A stretch of DNA of 64,000 nucleotides from Hirundichthys speculiger (Eukaryota; Chordata; Actinopteri; Beloniformes; Exocoetidae), in the NCBI GenBank assembly GCA_018398805.1, contig JAGFBZ010000865.1, forward strand, positions 310,001 through 374,000. The letters are read 5' to 3'. The notes beneath the pieces are model-generated. The model was not told the DNA's origin, searched no databases, and worked only from the letters and a program-made list of their open reading frames with translations. The stretch's first letter is position 1, and every line of letters begins with the position of its first letter. The translations under genes were made by a program, and so were the position numbers. Positions 10,850-22,469 of the stretch are shown here, piece by piece.

Positions 10850-12180
10850 ACATGCAGTACTCAATGTCAGATCTTTGAGTAACAAATCATTCTTAATTAA
10901 TATTTTCATTTCCTCACACAATCTTGATTTTATGTTTTTAACTGAGACATGGCTGGATAAAAACACAGCCAATGCAGTCCTGATTGAATCTAGTCCATCT
11001 AACTTCACCTTTGTGTCTGAAACACAACAAAACCAGAGGTGACAAACGACATTCGCCTGAACACAGATGCAGGCAAAGTCTCAGTCTTAGTTCTGCTGGA
11101 CCTCAGCGCTGCCTTTGACACAGCTGACCATGTGATCTTATTATAGAGATTAGAAGACTGGGTGGGAATCTCTGAAACTGCTCTAAACTGGTTCCGGTCT
11201 TATCTCAGGGACAGGAGATACTTTGTTGAAATTGGTAACTGTGTCTCAGACCAAATGGCCATGACCTGTGGGGTTCCCCAGGGGTCAGTCCTGTGACCCC
11301 CATTGTTCAATCTGTACATGCTTCCATTAGGCCACCTAATACGCAGCTTTAATGTGTCCTACCACAACTATGCAGATGATACTCAGATCTATGTCACTGA
11401 CAGCAGGAGAACATGGGCCTGTTGATTCATTGTGCCACTGCATAAAACAGATCAGTGTACGGATGCAAACAACTTTCTCCAGCTAAACTCAGACAAAACT
11501 GCAATCATTGTCTGTGGCCCACAGAAACAAAGAGAAAGTTTTATCAGTCACCTTGAGACTCTCTCTCTAGAACCTAAAAATCAGGTCAGAAATTTAGGGG
11601 TAATATTGGATTCAGACTTGAACTTTAACTGCCACATTAAAGCAATAACATCAGCAGCTTTTAACCATCTAAGAAACATTGCCAGAATCAAAGGAAAAGT
11701 GTCTAAACCAGATTTAGAAAGACTAATCCATGCGTTCGTCTCCACCAGGTTAGGCTACTGTAACGTCCTGCTCACTGGGCTCTAAACCAGCTGTGAGACA
11801 GCTGCAGTACATCCAGAATGCTGCTGCACGAGTCCTGACTAGAACCAGGAAATACGACCACATTAGTCCAGTCCTGAGGTCTCTGGCTTCCTGTCCCTCA
11901 GAGAAGTTTAAAACAGCTCTACTTGTGTTCAAGTCTCTTCATGGCCCCAAAGTACATCTCTGACATGTTAGATCCATATGAACCAACCTGGACTCTCAGA
12001 ACCTCAGGGAGTGGTCTCCTGCTGGTGCCCAGAGTCAAGACAAAGCAAGGTGAAGCTGCATTTCAGTTTTATGCTCCTAAAATCTGGAAGTCTTCCAGAA
12101 GATGTGAGACAGGCCTCAAGTCTGACAATGTTCAGATCCAGCCTGAAAGCAGTTATGTTTAGATGTGCATATGACAACTG
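10850..12180 (+). pseudogene. L2 ORF2: endonuclease start joined to reverse transcriptase
   Basis: 10853-11020 gives LNVRSLSNKSFLIN and FMFLTETWLD, the first two motifs of the APE endonuclease. At about 11040 the sequence jumps to TNDIRLNTDAGKV, directly followed by LVLLDLSAAFDT (RT block A). The rest of the endonuclease and the RT fingers are therefore deleted. GVPQGSVL and YADDTQIY follow at about 11270 and 11370, so the catalytic aspartates are still legible. The C-terminal part runs through NFLQLNSDKT and LGVILDSDL to about 12180. Several stops and frameshifts are present (for example TGA after GSVL at about 11294). Confidence 0.88.
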
Positions 12181-13206
12181 AAAGGATTTTATCTGCACTC
12201 TTCATTTTCAATTTAATTATTTCTTTTAATTAATTTTTAATTTAATTTATTAATGATTATTTTTATGCTTGTATGGAATGATTCAATTTGCCCTCTTGTA
12301 ATTTTATGCATCTGTAAAGCACTTTGAATTGCCTTGTGTACAAATTGTGCTCTACAAATAAAGTTGCCTTGCCTTGCCTTGGAGCTGTTTGCTTAAAACA
12401 AATCCAATGTTTAATTTAAATATAAACTGTTGAAATGTTGGAAATGTGGCCGAGAGAGAGGTGTGGTTGAAATCTCTAGATATAGCAATGAATGCATCAG
12501 GTTGTTGTGCCTGTAGCTTAGCAACAAGTGAGCTGATGACATCACATGCTGCATTGAAACAGCTGTTGATGGGACATACATTGCTACTAAAATAAGCCTG
12601 GTAAACTCTCTCAGTAGGTGATATGGACTTACAGGTAAAAGTTCAGCATAAACTAAACTGAAATTGATTCTAAAATGACCTGGGCCTTATTTATAAACAT
12701 TGCATATACAGAAAACAGGGCTTAAAAACTCCACATGGCACTTTCCACGCAAAGATTGTGATCAATAAAAACACTTGACAGGAGAATGTACGCACCTGCA
12801 TGCAAAGTTTAAACCTTGTGCACGTACATTGTGGAAACAGGGACACTGGTGGTGCAGATGGTGAGGTAGTGAATTGACACATTCATCTCATACATTTCAT
12901 TTCATATCAATCCCGTGGATCAGGGTAATCATAAACAGCCAAGCCTGCAGTATTCTAGATGTGTTCCTGTAGAGAGCCATTATTGTTCCATAAGGACTCA
13001 GCACAGTATATGCATATATCATACTTCCATCTTCAGATCCTATACTATAGTCGTGGATTGCACTAATTAGTGCATTAATATTGACAAGGTGTGTAGCAAT
13101 CAGTCTAATTGCTGAGTAAACATATAAATAGTGCAGTGACACTTGTGTATAAAGCTGCATATGATGTACTGGCACACCTTGAGGATTATGATTCTTAAGG
13201 ATCAGG

Positions 13207-13440
13207 ATGGAGAGAGTTTTTAGGGACCACAAAGACTTCCTGGCCCATTATGATGACTGGCTAATATGCCGATTTAGATTTCCTAGAGCAGTGCTCTTTA
13301 ATTTATGTGCTGACCTCGGTCCAGTGTTAAAGAGACCAACCCGCTGGAACTGTGCCAGTGCATGTACAGGTGTTGACTGCTCTCGGTTTCCGGAGACCGA
13401 CTCTTTCCTGCGGGAATTGACTTACAGGTCAATTTTGACA
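13207..13440 (+). pseudogene. PIF/Harbinger transposase, N-terminal block
   Basis: MERVFRDHKDFLAHYDDWL and CRFRFPRAVLFNLCADLGP are the conserved opening of vertebrate Harbinger (HARBI1-like) transposases. Around 13357 the frame shifts, since VHVQVLTALGF is legible in another frame, and then returns to FLRELTYRS. A GT follows at about 13429, where an intron probably begins. The hAT element at 13459 sits in that intron. The protein would bind and cut element ends; this copy is dead. Confidence 0.8.
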
Positions 13441-13458
13441 GGTTTGATATAATTAAAG

Positions 13459-14564
13459 TAGAGCTGGGCAACGATTAAAATTTTTTAATCGCAATTAATC
13501 ACATTATTTCCCTGATTAATCACGATTAATTGCATTGTATACGCGAAATCAAATAATGAATTCAAAAGTAGTGTAAAATGCACTTTTATTGAAATGTTCT
13601 CCTACCATATGAACTAAAGTGTCTTAACATTTGTTGTTCAAACACTTTAAACATCAGCACTTGTCAGTAACACTTATTTAGTGTAAATCTCATCTTAAAA
13701 AATGTAATGTCATCCTGTTTTTATAAAAAATAAAAAAAAGTCTACAAACAAAATTCAGCAAAATGATTGTGGCTCAGCACAATCAGAACATTAAAACAGG
13801 TAATTTCTGAGGTAACAGCAGAAACCTTTAACGGGGAGGTCAACTTGGCAATTGTTATAAATAACCTTGTTTCTGTTGAATCCTCCGTCTGGGAGAACTT
13901 TAAAATGAAAATGTCCATGTTAAAGTTCAGTTACTTTACCAATCCGTGTATCATTCCTTCTTTCCATTTTCAATTGTCAATCCAAAATTAAAAAGTGACA
14001 TTTTATTACATTTTTCATTTTTTAATCAAACACCAAAAAAAGGGAAAAAAATAAGAAGCCTTTTTTATATATATATTTCAATTTTAGACTTGGATCAAAA
14101 ATACAAAATTTAAAAATGGGCCACAGAGCTGAATTTGTTTTATAATCGAGGACTGGACTTTCTGTTGTCATTACACATCTGTGCCACTAGATGGAGCCGC
14201 ATGAAGTAACCAGTAAGAGAACAGCACGACAGTGAACACATGGAGCAGATCTGATGTAACATGGAGGAATGACGCGAAAGTTTTGTTGCAGTCCAGAATT
14301 TTTTTTTTAGACACAATTATTAATATTGCTACCTGAGTTGCTACCTGAACTGTAAAGTACACAGATTTTTTCCGTTCTCCATGTCTGTTTTAGCTTTTCC
14401 TTAAGTTTACCTGCAAATTGTCTTCCGGTTCCGCAGCAGCCAGTAACAGACTTTTAAAAACAAAAGCATGTGAGCAACATGCGTCAACACGCGATAAAAT
14501 AAATGTCGTCGTTAATAAATGAATGCGTTAACGCGATAATAACGCGTTAACTTGCCCAACCCTA
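13459..14564. mobile_element. hAT non-autonomous element inside Harbinger
   Basis: The termini TAGAGCTGGGCAA (left) and TAGGGTTGGGCAA (right, reversed) are flanked by perfect 8-bp duplications AATTAAAG at 13451-13458 and 14565-14572. Subterminal sequence is full of ATTAATCGC-like and GCGTTAACGCG motifs. The 1.1-kb interior has no transposase motif. It interrupts the Harbinger gene, so it is the younger of the two. Confidence 0.85.
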
Positions 14565-14671
14565 AATTAAAGATATATAATGTTAAAATGTCTGCCTAAA
14601 GCCCATTTTGGGTTTTATATCTTACAGTTCATACAGATACACACAACCATACATTTAATTCTATTTAACAG

Positions 14672-15010
14672 GGACGGCCATCCCTGAGCACAGTAATGGC
14701 TGTTGTTTTGGATGGCATAATAAACATAACTACTCAATGCATCAAGTTCCCTTACAGTGTGGGAGAACGAGCCAACATTAAAAGGCAATTTGCAGCAATG
14801 TCAGGTTTCCTAAATGTAATTGGCGCAATCGACTGTACTCACATTGCTGTAAGGGCTCCAAGTGGAAAAAAAATGTCTTTGTGAACATAAAATGTGCATG
14901 CGATCGATCTACAAGTTATTTGTGAATCAGACATGGTTCCGACAAATTTAGTATCGTGGTGACCAGGCTCAACACATAACCCATTTGTCCTGATGCGCAG
15001 ATCAGAGTAG
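14672..15010 (+). pseudogene. PIF/Harbinger transposase, DDE-domain block
   Basis: After an acceptor-like TATTTAACAG, the frame reads GRPSLSTVMAVVLDGII, then IKFPYSVGERANIK and FLNVIGAIDCTHIAVRAPSG. The D of IDCTH is the first catalytic aspartate of the Harbinger DDE domain. A frameshift at the poly-A near 14870 ends the clean frame. A degraded TNLVSW-stop-PGSTHNPF at about 14940 marks the second catalytic region, where the expected D after STH is N. The third acidic residue was not found. Confidence 0.8.
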
Positions 15011-15060
15011 GGAACAGACAGGCAGTTGCTGCATGTAATGGCAGCAACTGCCATTACAGT

Positions 15061-16353
15061 TGCTGCCAACTGTACTTTTACTGAATGGAAATAATTATGA
15101 TGCTTTGATTCATGACATAGCTGAACCACAGATGACACATCTACGATTTGTGTTGTTTTCTTATAGGTATATTTTTGATTCAAGTTGTATTCTTGATTAT
15201 GATTGATGACAATGATTAATACAAACTTTTTAGAATAGTCCTGCTGTGGTTCTTTCAGCATCTACAGGGTGAGATTATGTGAGAAAATTGCAGAGATGCA
15301 GTCAGCCTGTGAAAGCAAGTTTTAACTTATGTTAAAACTTCCAACTGAAGCCTTTCAATGATGTTAGTTATTTAAGTTTTCCTATAACAACATAATACAC
15401 TCTCTTTACAGTCACTTTACAAATTACAAACACAGGACTGGTACCTCTGCTCTTGCAGATCCTCAATGATGACGGCATCGGCCATGTGCTAGTCTTTGAT
15501 CTATATCTGGAAGGTGTATCTCATACTGCACTCAACGGAAAATATTTTATTGATGATCAAAGAATGTCGGCAGGAATGAGAAAAGCTGAGTCGGGTTCTT
15601 CAGTCCAGTAGTGTAATTAATGATGCTAAAGATGACAGGAACAAAGACCAGTGGGGAAGGTTGTTATCATGTGCAGTGGTCATATTTGGTCAAGTGAGTA
15701 TGGTGTGTGCAGAGCACCATTATTTTTTTTTTTCAAGTGGAACCAAAATACACATGCAGTCCAACAGAAGGTTCATATTATTCATAAAGCCAGTACTGGG
15801 AGAGTTGCTGACAAAAGAGGGCCATGTGTTGAGGCCGAGCAGCCAACTGAAGCAGCTGAAGAAAGAACTGCAATCGAACTGTTTAATAGCGTTGAAACAA
15901 TGTAAAAAGTTATTAATAGTCATGCAGTCTACTGCTTAGTAAATGGTGTCAGTCCAGGATATTGAATTTCTTTTCCAGCTCCATCCCCTGCGGCTATTGA
16001 TAACTACACGACTGACCATCATTGTGTTTCACAACAGTCCTGCCATTGGCAGACCTTTCGATTTTGTTTCTAATTGGACCCAAGGACCGTCAACCTGACA
16101 TGTGTCAGTTTCCAGAACTTTGTTTCATTGGGATTGCATGAGGTGCTGGCCTTCCACACAAGGCCACTGCTGCACCGCAGGGCAAAGCTGAACCATAGCA
16201 TCAGCAGAATATTCTTAAAAAGGCAATATTTCGCTATTTTATTTATTTTTTTTTTAAGATCTACTGTATCTTGCCACCTGATCCATATCCACCAAACAGC
16301 AATCACTGGATTTCTGGAGAGCTATAGTCTCAGATGACTGTGATAAACAATGG
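15061..16353. other. No gene recognised
   Basis: This may hold the tail of the Harbinger element. A short palindrome of GGCAGCAACTGCC type lies at 15032-15066. No protein family is recognisable in the frames at 15650-15940 or 16074-16337. Confidence 0.35.
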
Positions 16354-17062
16354 GTGAATTCCAATTCCTCCCTTAACCCTTAATCTCAACCCTCGCCCTT
16401 AACCCTCAATTTTTGGCCCTCAATCTTAACCCTTGAAAGTAAGTGTCAGGGCTATCTTGTGACTTAGAAATGGGACACCCCTCGAGTGCAGTTACGTCTT
16501 CAGACTGAAATGTATCTGGGCCCGTGTTGTCTCTGTATCCCCTGAAATGACACAGGGATAACATTGAAAAGAGCGCTGTTTATTCTCCAAATAATATCAG
16601 CAAATAACTCAATAGAGGATACATTATTCAGTCCTCCGTCACTACACAACAAGGTATACAAGCAACGTGAAGCCAGCCGGGACCGGCAAACATCGTAAAG
16701 TAAAAAAATAAATGTTACGCAACAACGATGTTAATTCATGAAAAAAGTCTCAAACAAAGACAATAAGATGGTTTCGTAACATTTATATATTTAAGAACTA
16801 CGAAGATACTTACATTTGTAGCTGGCTTTTTTTGTCGCCATCCTTTTCGAATATGACTTGGCTAAATTACCCAGTGCCTTCTGGGTAGCCCTTACTTCCA
16901 AGGGTGGTGCCGGAGAATCTCAATTTTGAGGGCGATACAGCCCTCAGACTTGTCCCTCAATTTGACTTTCTAAGAATCGGGACGGCACTTGCACTTAGCG
17001 GTAGCGCACATTTTTGAGATTGAGGGTTGAGATGGAGGGTTAAGGGAGGAAGTGGAATTCAC
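16354..17062. mobile_element. MITE with long imperfect terminal inverted repeats
   Basis: The left end GTGAATTCCAATTCCTCCC and the right end, reversed GTGAATTCCACTTCCTCCC, continue to match through CTTAACCCT and CTCAACCCTC for about 45 bp. The 709-bp unit has no coding capacity. Subterminal inverted CCCTCAA motifs recur on both sides. I cannot identify a target duplication, so the superfamily is open. Confidence 0.85.
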
Positions 17063-17889
17063 TCTATTTCTCTGAGTGACTCTTGCTATCATAGACTGAA
17101 TTGTAACAACAGTGAAACAAGGTAGCTGAAAGAGGATTGAGATTGTCACCATAACTCCTTTCAGCTGATGTTTACAAGTACAACGGTAGCAAAGTTTGAT
17201 ACTACCAGCCAGTTTTCATATCGAAGATGCTGAATGAGTTGGTGCACTGGGATGTGTTTACTCAGCAAATAACAGTTTAATTTAAAAAATAATTTTCCAG
17301 CTGCTGTAGATTTTGTGTAAGAGTGTATACGTCTGCATGGATGTAACTCATTTTTTCTTTTTTTTTTTTTTTTTAATTAATGAAGCATCTAAATAATTAA
17401 AATGAGCCAAGGGGAAATTAATAGGGCTAGCCTGTTACTGAGCTCCATCATGAAAATATCACCAGCCAGAGCCGGTTTAACAGACCTTTCTGAATGCACC
17501 ACATGTGGCAGTTGCTGTTCTCTTTCTGGACACATAATTGATACTCACCAAGATTGTCTACAGAGACAGCTTCTCACAAAGTGTGGAAACTGAGAAGGTA
17601 TTGACAAAATGCTGGGGGAGAGTCAGGTGGACGTGCGCACGCTGTTGAGTAGGAAAGGCTTCATTTACAGGCAAAATTGTGTTTCTCAGCAGTATGGTGT
17701 GGGTTAGATGCATGGAAATGCAACCTGACATGTCTCACCTGTCAAGCTGTAGTTTCTATATGCCTGCTGTATGTGTGGAATAGAAAATGCAAAAGGCTGT
17801 AAAAGCATAGGAATATACAGCTTTATATAGGAAAATACTGTTTAGGAAAGATAGAAAAGACTTTGAAAATGGGCAGAAAAGTGCCAGAC

Positions 17890-18060
17890 GTTCATTCATT
17901 CTTGGCAGCTGTGGTGTATTGGAAGGTCATGGATCGGTCCACAGCCCATTCACGTGACCAGGTGTCCTTGGGTGGGGGTTCAGGAAAGACATCCTACTAA
18001 AAACACAGTAATCGGCTGTGGCAACCCCTAAAGGGAAAAAGCTGGATGAGGTGGCTTAAA
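17890..18060 (+). mobile_element. Degraded SINE
   Basis: GGTGTCCTTGGGTGGG resembles the V-SINE centre. AATCGGCTGTGGCAACCCCT followed by AAAGGGAAAAAGC resembles the CGACCCCT-AAAGGGAGCAGCC tail seen on fish SINEs and RTE-like LINEs. The A and B boxes are not legible. Confidence 0.45.
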
Positions 18061-18479
18061 GTCATTCTCAAAAGAGTTTGATAAATTTAATTTGCAGTAC
18101 TAAACCAGAGAAACAAAAATGACATGGGAAACATCTGCATGCTGTTCTCCAAATTCTCTGTCCAGTACAACAAAACATACAGGTGTTTTCTTTTTCGCTT
18201 CTCATTGAACTTTTATGAATGTCTCCGCCGCTGAAGGAATCATAATGGCTCTCGTCGATGAAGGAAAGAGATGGTGTTTCTAGTGAGGGAATGAGGGAAA
18301 AGAGAAGTCCATAACCATTACCGCTGTGGTAAATAGAATATGTTAGTAACATATATGATCTGTTATAATCCAGTAGAAATCTCTTATGTATTCATTGGGC
18401 TTTATTTGATAGTGTGGTATTAACATGAACGGGGTGGAAGGCTTACCAGCTCTTTTTTTTTTCCTGCTAATATCAATAT

Positions 18480-18800
18480 CTCCACGTATTATTTAATGTC
18501 CCTTGAAGGGTGGCAGAAGTGTCTCAATTTTTATTTCTCTCACATTTGCACCGTCAGCTGCCATGCTGGTTTATTTGGTCACTGACTGAAGAGAGTGCAG
18601 TCAAATACTCAGCCTCCATATTTACTTGTCAGCTCTATCAAATTACCCTGCCAAATTAACTTTTACTAAATTTGGAACACATCCAGTGTATGATAATTAT
18701 GCTAATGCACCGATAAAAGGTCTTGCCTTTCTTGATGTGGAGCAGCATGGGGTACTGTCTTTCATTCACTGTCTTTCGAACGGTTTTATCATTTTTGGCC
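18480..18800. promoter_or_regulatory. Candidate conserved non-coding element
   Basis: This is non-repetitive, non-coding sequence with balanced composition. It contains an octamer-like ATGCTAAT at 18699-18706 next to TGATAATTAT, and a CACGTTTGCACC-type neighbourhood is absent. The call rests on texture only; conservation was not testable. Confidence 0.2.
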
Positions 18801-20077
18801 AGGTGCTCTTTTCATGAAGAAATTACTCAAAGATTCTGGTAAAAGTCAAAAAGTTTTTAAACCTAGTTGATAACAGTGCACTCTCCTGTGCACGACTGTG
18901 TATTGATCCAGTATGTGCATTTAGACTGCAGGGGCTGATGTAAAGGCTTTAATGATGAATGGGGGAGGCTGAGTTCAAGCACAGCTCTGCATTTGGAGAT
19001 TTCACTATTTTGGAAGGTAGAAATACACTTTATGTGACTGGGTTGCCAAATATATTTGGGCAGCTGTTAAGATACCTGGGCCACCTGCCCAGTGTGAGAG
19101 AATACCCTGAGGTATCAACAGCACATAGAGTTCAATAACTTGCTTGCCTTCTAGAAACAGGCCGGTCCATCTGTGAGAGTTTGAACATAGAGAACGGAGA
19201 CGCACAAGGGCAGGATGTCCTGGTGGTGCTCTTTCCTGACTGAAAACAAATTCATTGTTTCCCCTTAGGTGGAAACACCTAATCCTTTTTATGGTTCCCA
19301 CCTAATGGATTGTGAATTTTAGCATTTTCAATAGGTGCCCAGTGTGAAGGTATCAATAGCATGTGCTTTGCAGTTCAGAGGTTAAGAACCAAACAGAACA
19401 GTCAATAACAGAATAACATTAGCAGGTGACAACGCAGGAATTACTGTGAATTATACAGACATGGGGCAAATTAATTTTGAAAAATGACTCCTGAAGTGAG
19501 GGACTTCAGTGGCTCAGTTATGCCACAGGGGCAGTCTGCTCATGTGAAGTGGATCATATGCAGGGCAGCCTGATCTGAGTAGTGATGACGAAGACGGGAT
19601 GAGATTCTGCATAGGTTTGTATTTTATTTTAATTTGAAACATATTAAAGCAGGGAACTCGTACACACCCAATGGTGACACACTGGCAGTAGCCCTAAATG
19701 AGCAGACACACCCTCCTGTTGCCAGGCCTTTAACAACTGCTTTCCAATGCAACAGCCATGCAAGCAATGCAACGTTTTTATACAATGTTTTCTATTTACA
19801 CAACATAAAAAACACACCAAGTTACAAAGACTAAGTTTACAGCATTAATTAAAAACCCAACACCTACAACGACAAATAGTCCCCCCCACCCTCCTCATCC
19901 CATTTCCTCTCCCAGAACATTTAAATGGTGTTCGGACCCCCAGAGCATTTGTCCAAACATCCTGGAAAGACAAAAGAAGACAGGTGAGTGAATCACGCAA
20001 TTTCTTTCAACACTTTTTGTACTTTGTATGATCAATGCCAAGGTAAACTGAAGCTTTTTTTTAAACACAAATTAATT

Positions 20078-20350
20078 ATTGAGTGCCACAAGGTTCAGTT
20101 TTTGGTTCTATGCTTTTTAACCTCTATATGTGGCCACTTTGGTATATCATTAGGAGCTAAAGGCATCATAGCTACATTTTTATTTCCTTTTTTTTTTTAA
20201 AAAAAGCATCATGGCTACACTGACAAAACACAGCTTTCCATTGCCATGTCCTTTGATGATCTACGGCTCACTAATGCCCTTTTAACTATACTAAATATTA
20301 AGTTATGAATGGCAGAAGATCTTCAACAGCTCATTGGAGAAAAAACTGTA
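20078..20350 (+). pseudogene. LINE reverse transcriptase fragment (L2/CR1 group)
   Basis: Translation gives VPQGSVFGSMLFNLYMWPL and IIRS. After a small T-rich insertion it gives YTDKTQLSIAMSFDDLRLTNALLT and MAED-QQL. These are RT blocks B and C of L2/CR1-type LINEs, where Y-ADDTQ is expected; here the aspartate pair reads TDK. Only about 90 codons remain, with no flanking ORF or tail. Confidence 0.7.
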
Positions 20351-21650
20351 GTACGCACTAAAGTTTGGAAAGGAAACTTCACCTGATTGATTACTGGCGT
20401 CCTCGGCTTTCTAGTCTTGCAGGAACTTGCCTCCGCTAAGACAGCTTCAAAACCCAGCAGCATGAATTTTGACTCAGACCAGAGAAAAGAGACCTCATTA
20501 AACACTGGTTTTAACCTCTCTGCATTGGTAACCTTTCTGTTTCATCATTTATTTTAAGGCTCTTTTGTTGCCATGGACGGTCTTGGCCATGCCCATCTTT
20601 CAGACTTGCTTTCATTATTTGAACTCTCCAGAACCTTTTCCAAAAATAATGTGGGAAAGCAATTATATTGATAATACCTTCTGTTGTGACTGTGACAGCT
20701 TCAAGAATAACAAGGCGAACTCAGAACTTCTGTTCTGGCCATGTACTTTTACTGAACCTACTGACAATATAAATGGATACATACCGTGGAAAACTGAGGA
20801 GGTGTGACAATATGCTAATGAAATAAGGACAGTATAGTATATATTCTATTTCACCTTCATTCATTTGAAATAAAGCCAGTTTTTCTTCCCTTCTGTCATG
20901 TTTTCCATGTCAGAAGCCAAGCTCATCAATCTGCAGGTTGTTTTCTCCAGCTGGTAACTCAGTGTACGTGCAGATATCAGATATGCGCTATCTTTAAAAG
21001 ATGATGGAAGCAGCTCATTTGAAAGTATGAAAATATTTCATTTGAATAAAGGAAAATCAGAGTAGGCTATCAAGACCTGCAGTGTAGAGAGACTGGAATA
21101 GTTTTAAGCTCCCACATGTCCTGAAAAAGGATAGTGTGAATATGGAAAATGAATGACTGAATGATACAATTGCTGAAAATGCACATCTAACAATAGACTT
21201 GTTTTTATTTCTGCTGCGGAGAGATTTGTTTTTTTTTTTTTATGGTCAGCTCAATGTTGCTGACCATGTTTTATGAAGGGACTTCTCCATTTTCTGCTTG
21301 AATGCATTTTGAGTGTAACTGAAGAGGCTTATGAAGAATTACGAGGGAAAAGACGAGACACTGGTGAATTGTTGGTGCTTTTTCTGAATTTTGTATTTCA
21401 GTTTTTCCTGTCATTTTGAATATTATCTGGTTTCATTTGAAATTGCACACAAGTATTCCTTTAGATCTAAGTTGACCAGAAATGTTCTTCATTGTCATTC
21501 GCTCCATGTTCCATTACCACAACACGTAAAACCAGAAATACCAGCCACTCGCAATAAACAGGAGCCCAGTGAAAAGAGTGGATAGTTTTCCAATATCCAG
21601 GAGTTCACATAATGCAGGTCCTGTCACATCAACAAGAAGCATCTTTACCA
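20351..21650. other. No gene recognised
   Basis: Short chance frames only. No element ends were seen. Confidence 0.4.
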
Positions 21651-21654
21651 TCTT

Positions 21655-22095
21655 AGATGCCTAAAGGACTTTAAAATGCCCTTTCAAGTGCTGAGGACTT
21701 CCTACACCTGCAGCTATTAAGAGCATCCTGATAGCAAGCATCACAGCCTGGTTTTGGAACAGCACCAAACAGGACAGACAAGCTCTTCAGAGGATGGCTG
21801 AATTAGCTGAGTGTACTGTCTGCACTGAGCTCCCTGACCTGGAGACTATCTACAGTAAGCAGTGCTGGACCAAAGCCAGGAAGATAGAGAAAGATCTCAA
21901 CCATCCCAATGAAGGACTCTTATCTCTGCTGTTGTTGTCATTTCTCTACCAACATTCTCAATAGTTATATTATTCCATCTGTGCCACTTTATTTCACTTG
22001 TCACCGTCTTTTATTTAATTTTAATTTATTTTGTTTTACACCTTCAAATTTTTATCTTTACTATCCTTATTTATATAAGGATAGTAAATAAATGT
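21655..22095 (+). mobile_element. Rex1-like (CR1 group) LINE C-terminus and 3' UTR
   Basis: One frame reads AAIKSILIASITAWFWNSTK, then QDRQALQRM, LPDLETIYSKQC and KARKIEKDLNHPNEGLLS. This is the C-terminal end shared by fish Rex1/Babar-type LINEs. It lies about 20-330 bp before an AT-rich tail ending in AGTAAATAAATGTTG. The 5' part is missing. The RT wreck at 50400-51340 appears to be from the same family. Confidence 0.65.
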
Positions 22096-22469
22096 TGTTT
22101 AAAATGGCATCAGGTCACTATGACCTGTTTCTCGGTATCTTATGTAGAATATCTAATCCATGTGGGATATTGTTCAGGTGCCATGGTATGATTTTCTGAG
22201 GCCAGCTGAGAGGACTTTAGCTCAAGGTTCAACGTACTCATAACAAGTGGTTTGGGGTGGGGTTTGGGAAAGTGGATTAAGGAAAGCGCGACTGCTGGCT
22301 GCTGATGCACTGATTGGTTTAACAAGTAAAACATTCTAACCGCTCCTATGCATAATGTAGCGGGTAGAGCAGGTGAGAAAGAGGATATAGCAAGGGTGGA
22401 AGATTGCATTTTTTTGGGGGGAATGCCTTTCTTGCCACACATTATCCCTAAATAGCGCCTATAACTGAT

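Larger units (their letters stand above)
9240..12381 (+). mobile_element. L2-clade LINE, nearly full length but decayed
   Basis: The order is ORF1 with coiled coil and SGNH-esterase-like domain, the start of an apurinic-type endonuclease, then a reverse transcriptase. The 3' UTR ends with GTAAAGCACTTTGAATTGCC, then AAATAAAGTTGCC and repeated GCCTT units (about 12365-12380). That tail is typical of vertebrate L2 LINEs. A second, 5'-truncated copy lies at 39676-41158 and is very similar over the shared part. The element cannot move: frameshifts break ORF1, and the endonuclease is joined to mid-RT by a deletion near 11040. Confidence 0.9.
12682..15060 (+). mobile_element. PIF/Harbinger transposon remnant
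   Basis: The left edge GGGCCTTATTTATAAA resembles the GGGCCT-ATTTATAAA termini of fish Harbinger elements. Two blocks of PIF/Harbinger transposase follow at 13207 and 14672, separated by a hAT insertion. I did not find the right terminus or the second (Myb-like) Harbinger gene, so the right boundary given is simply where the transposase match fades. Confidence 0.6.
17063..20077. other. Mostly unannotated, with one SINE scrap
   Basis: No gene was recognised. It holds a degraded SINE at about 17890-18060 and a possibly conserved non-coding stretch at about 18480-18800. A T-run lies at about 17355-17374. Confidence 0.4.

Noticed and set aside
16370..16430. Telomere-like CTTAACCCT repeats
   Set aside because: They are imperfect, few, and mirrored at the other end of a 709-bp unit, so they are part of a MITE's inverted repeats.
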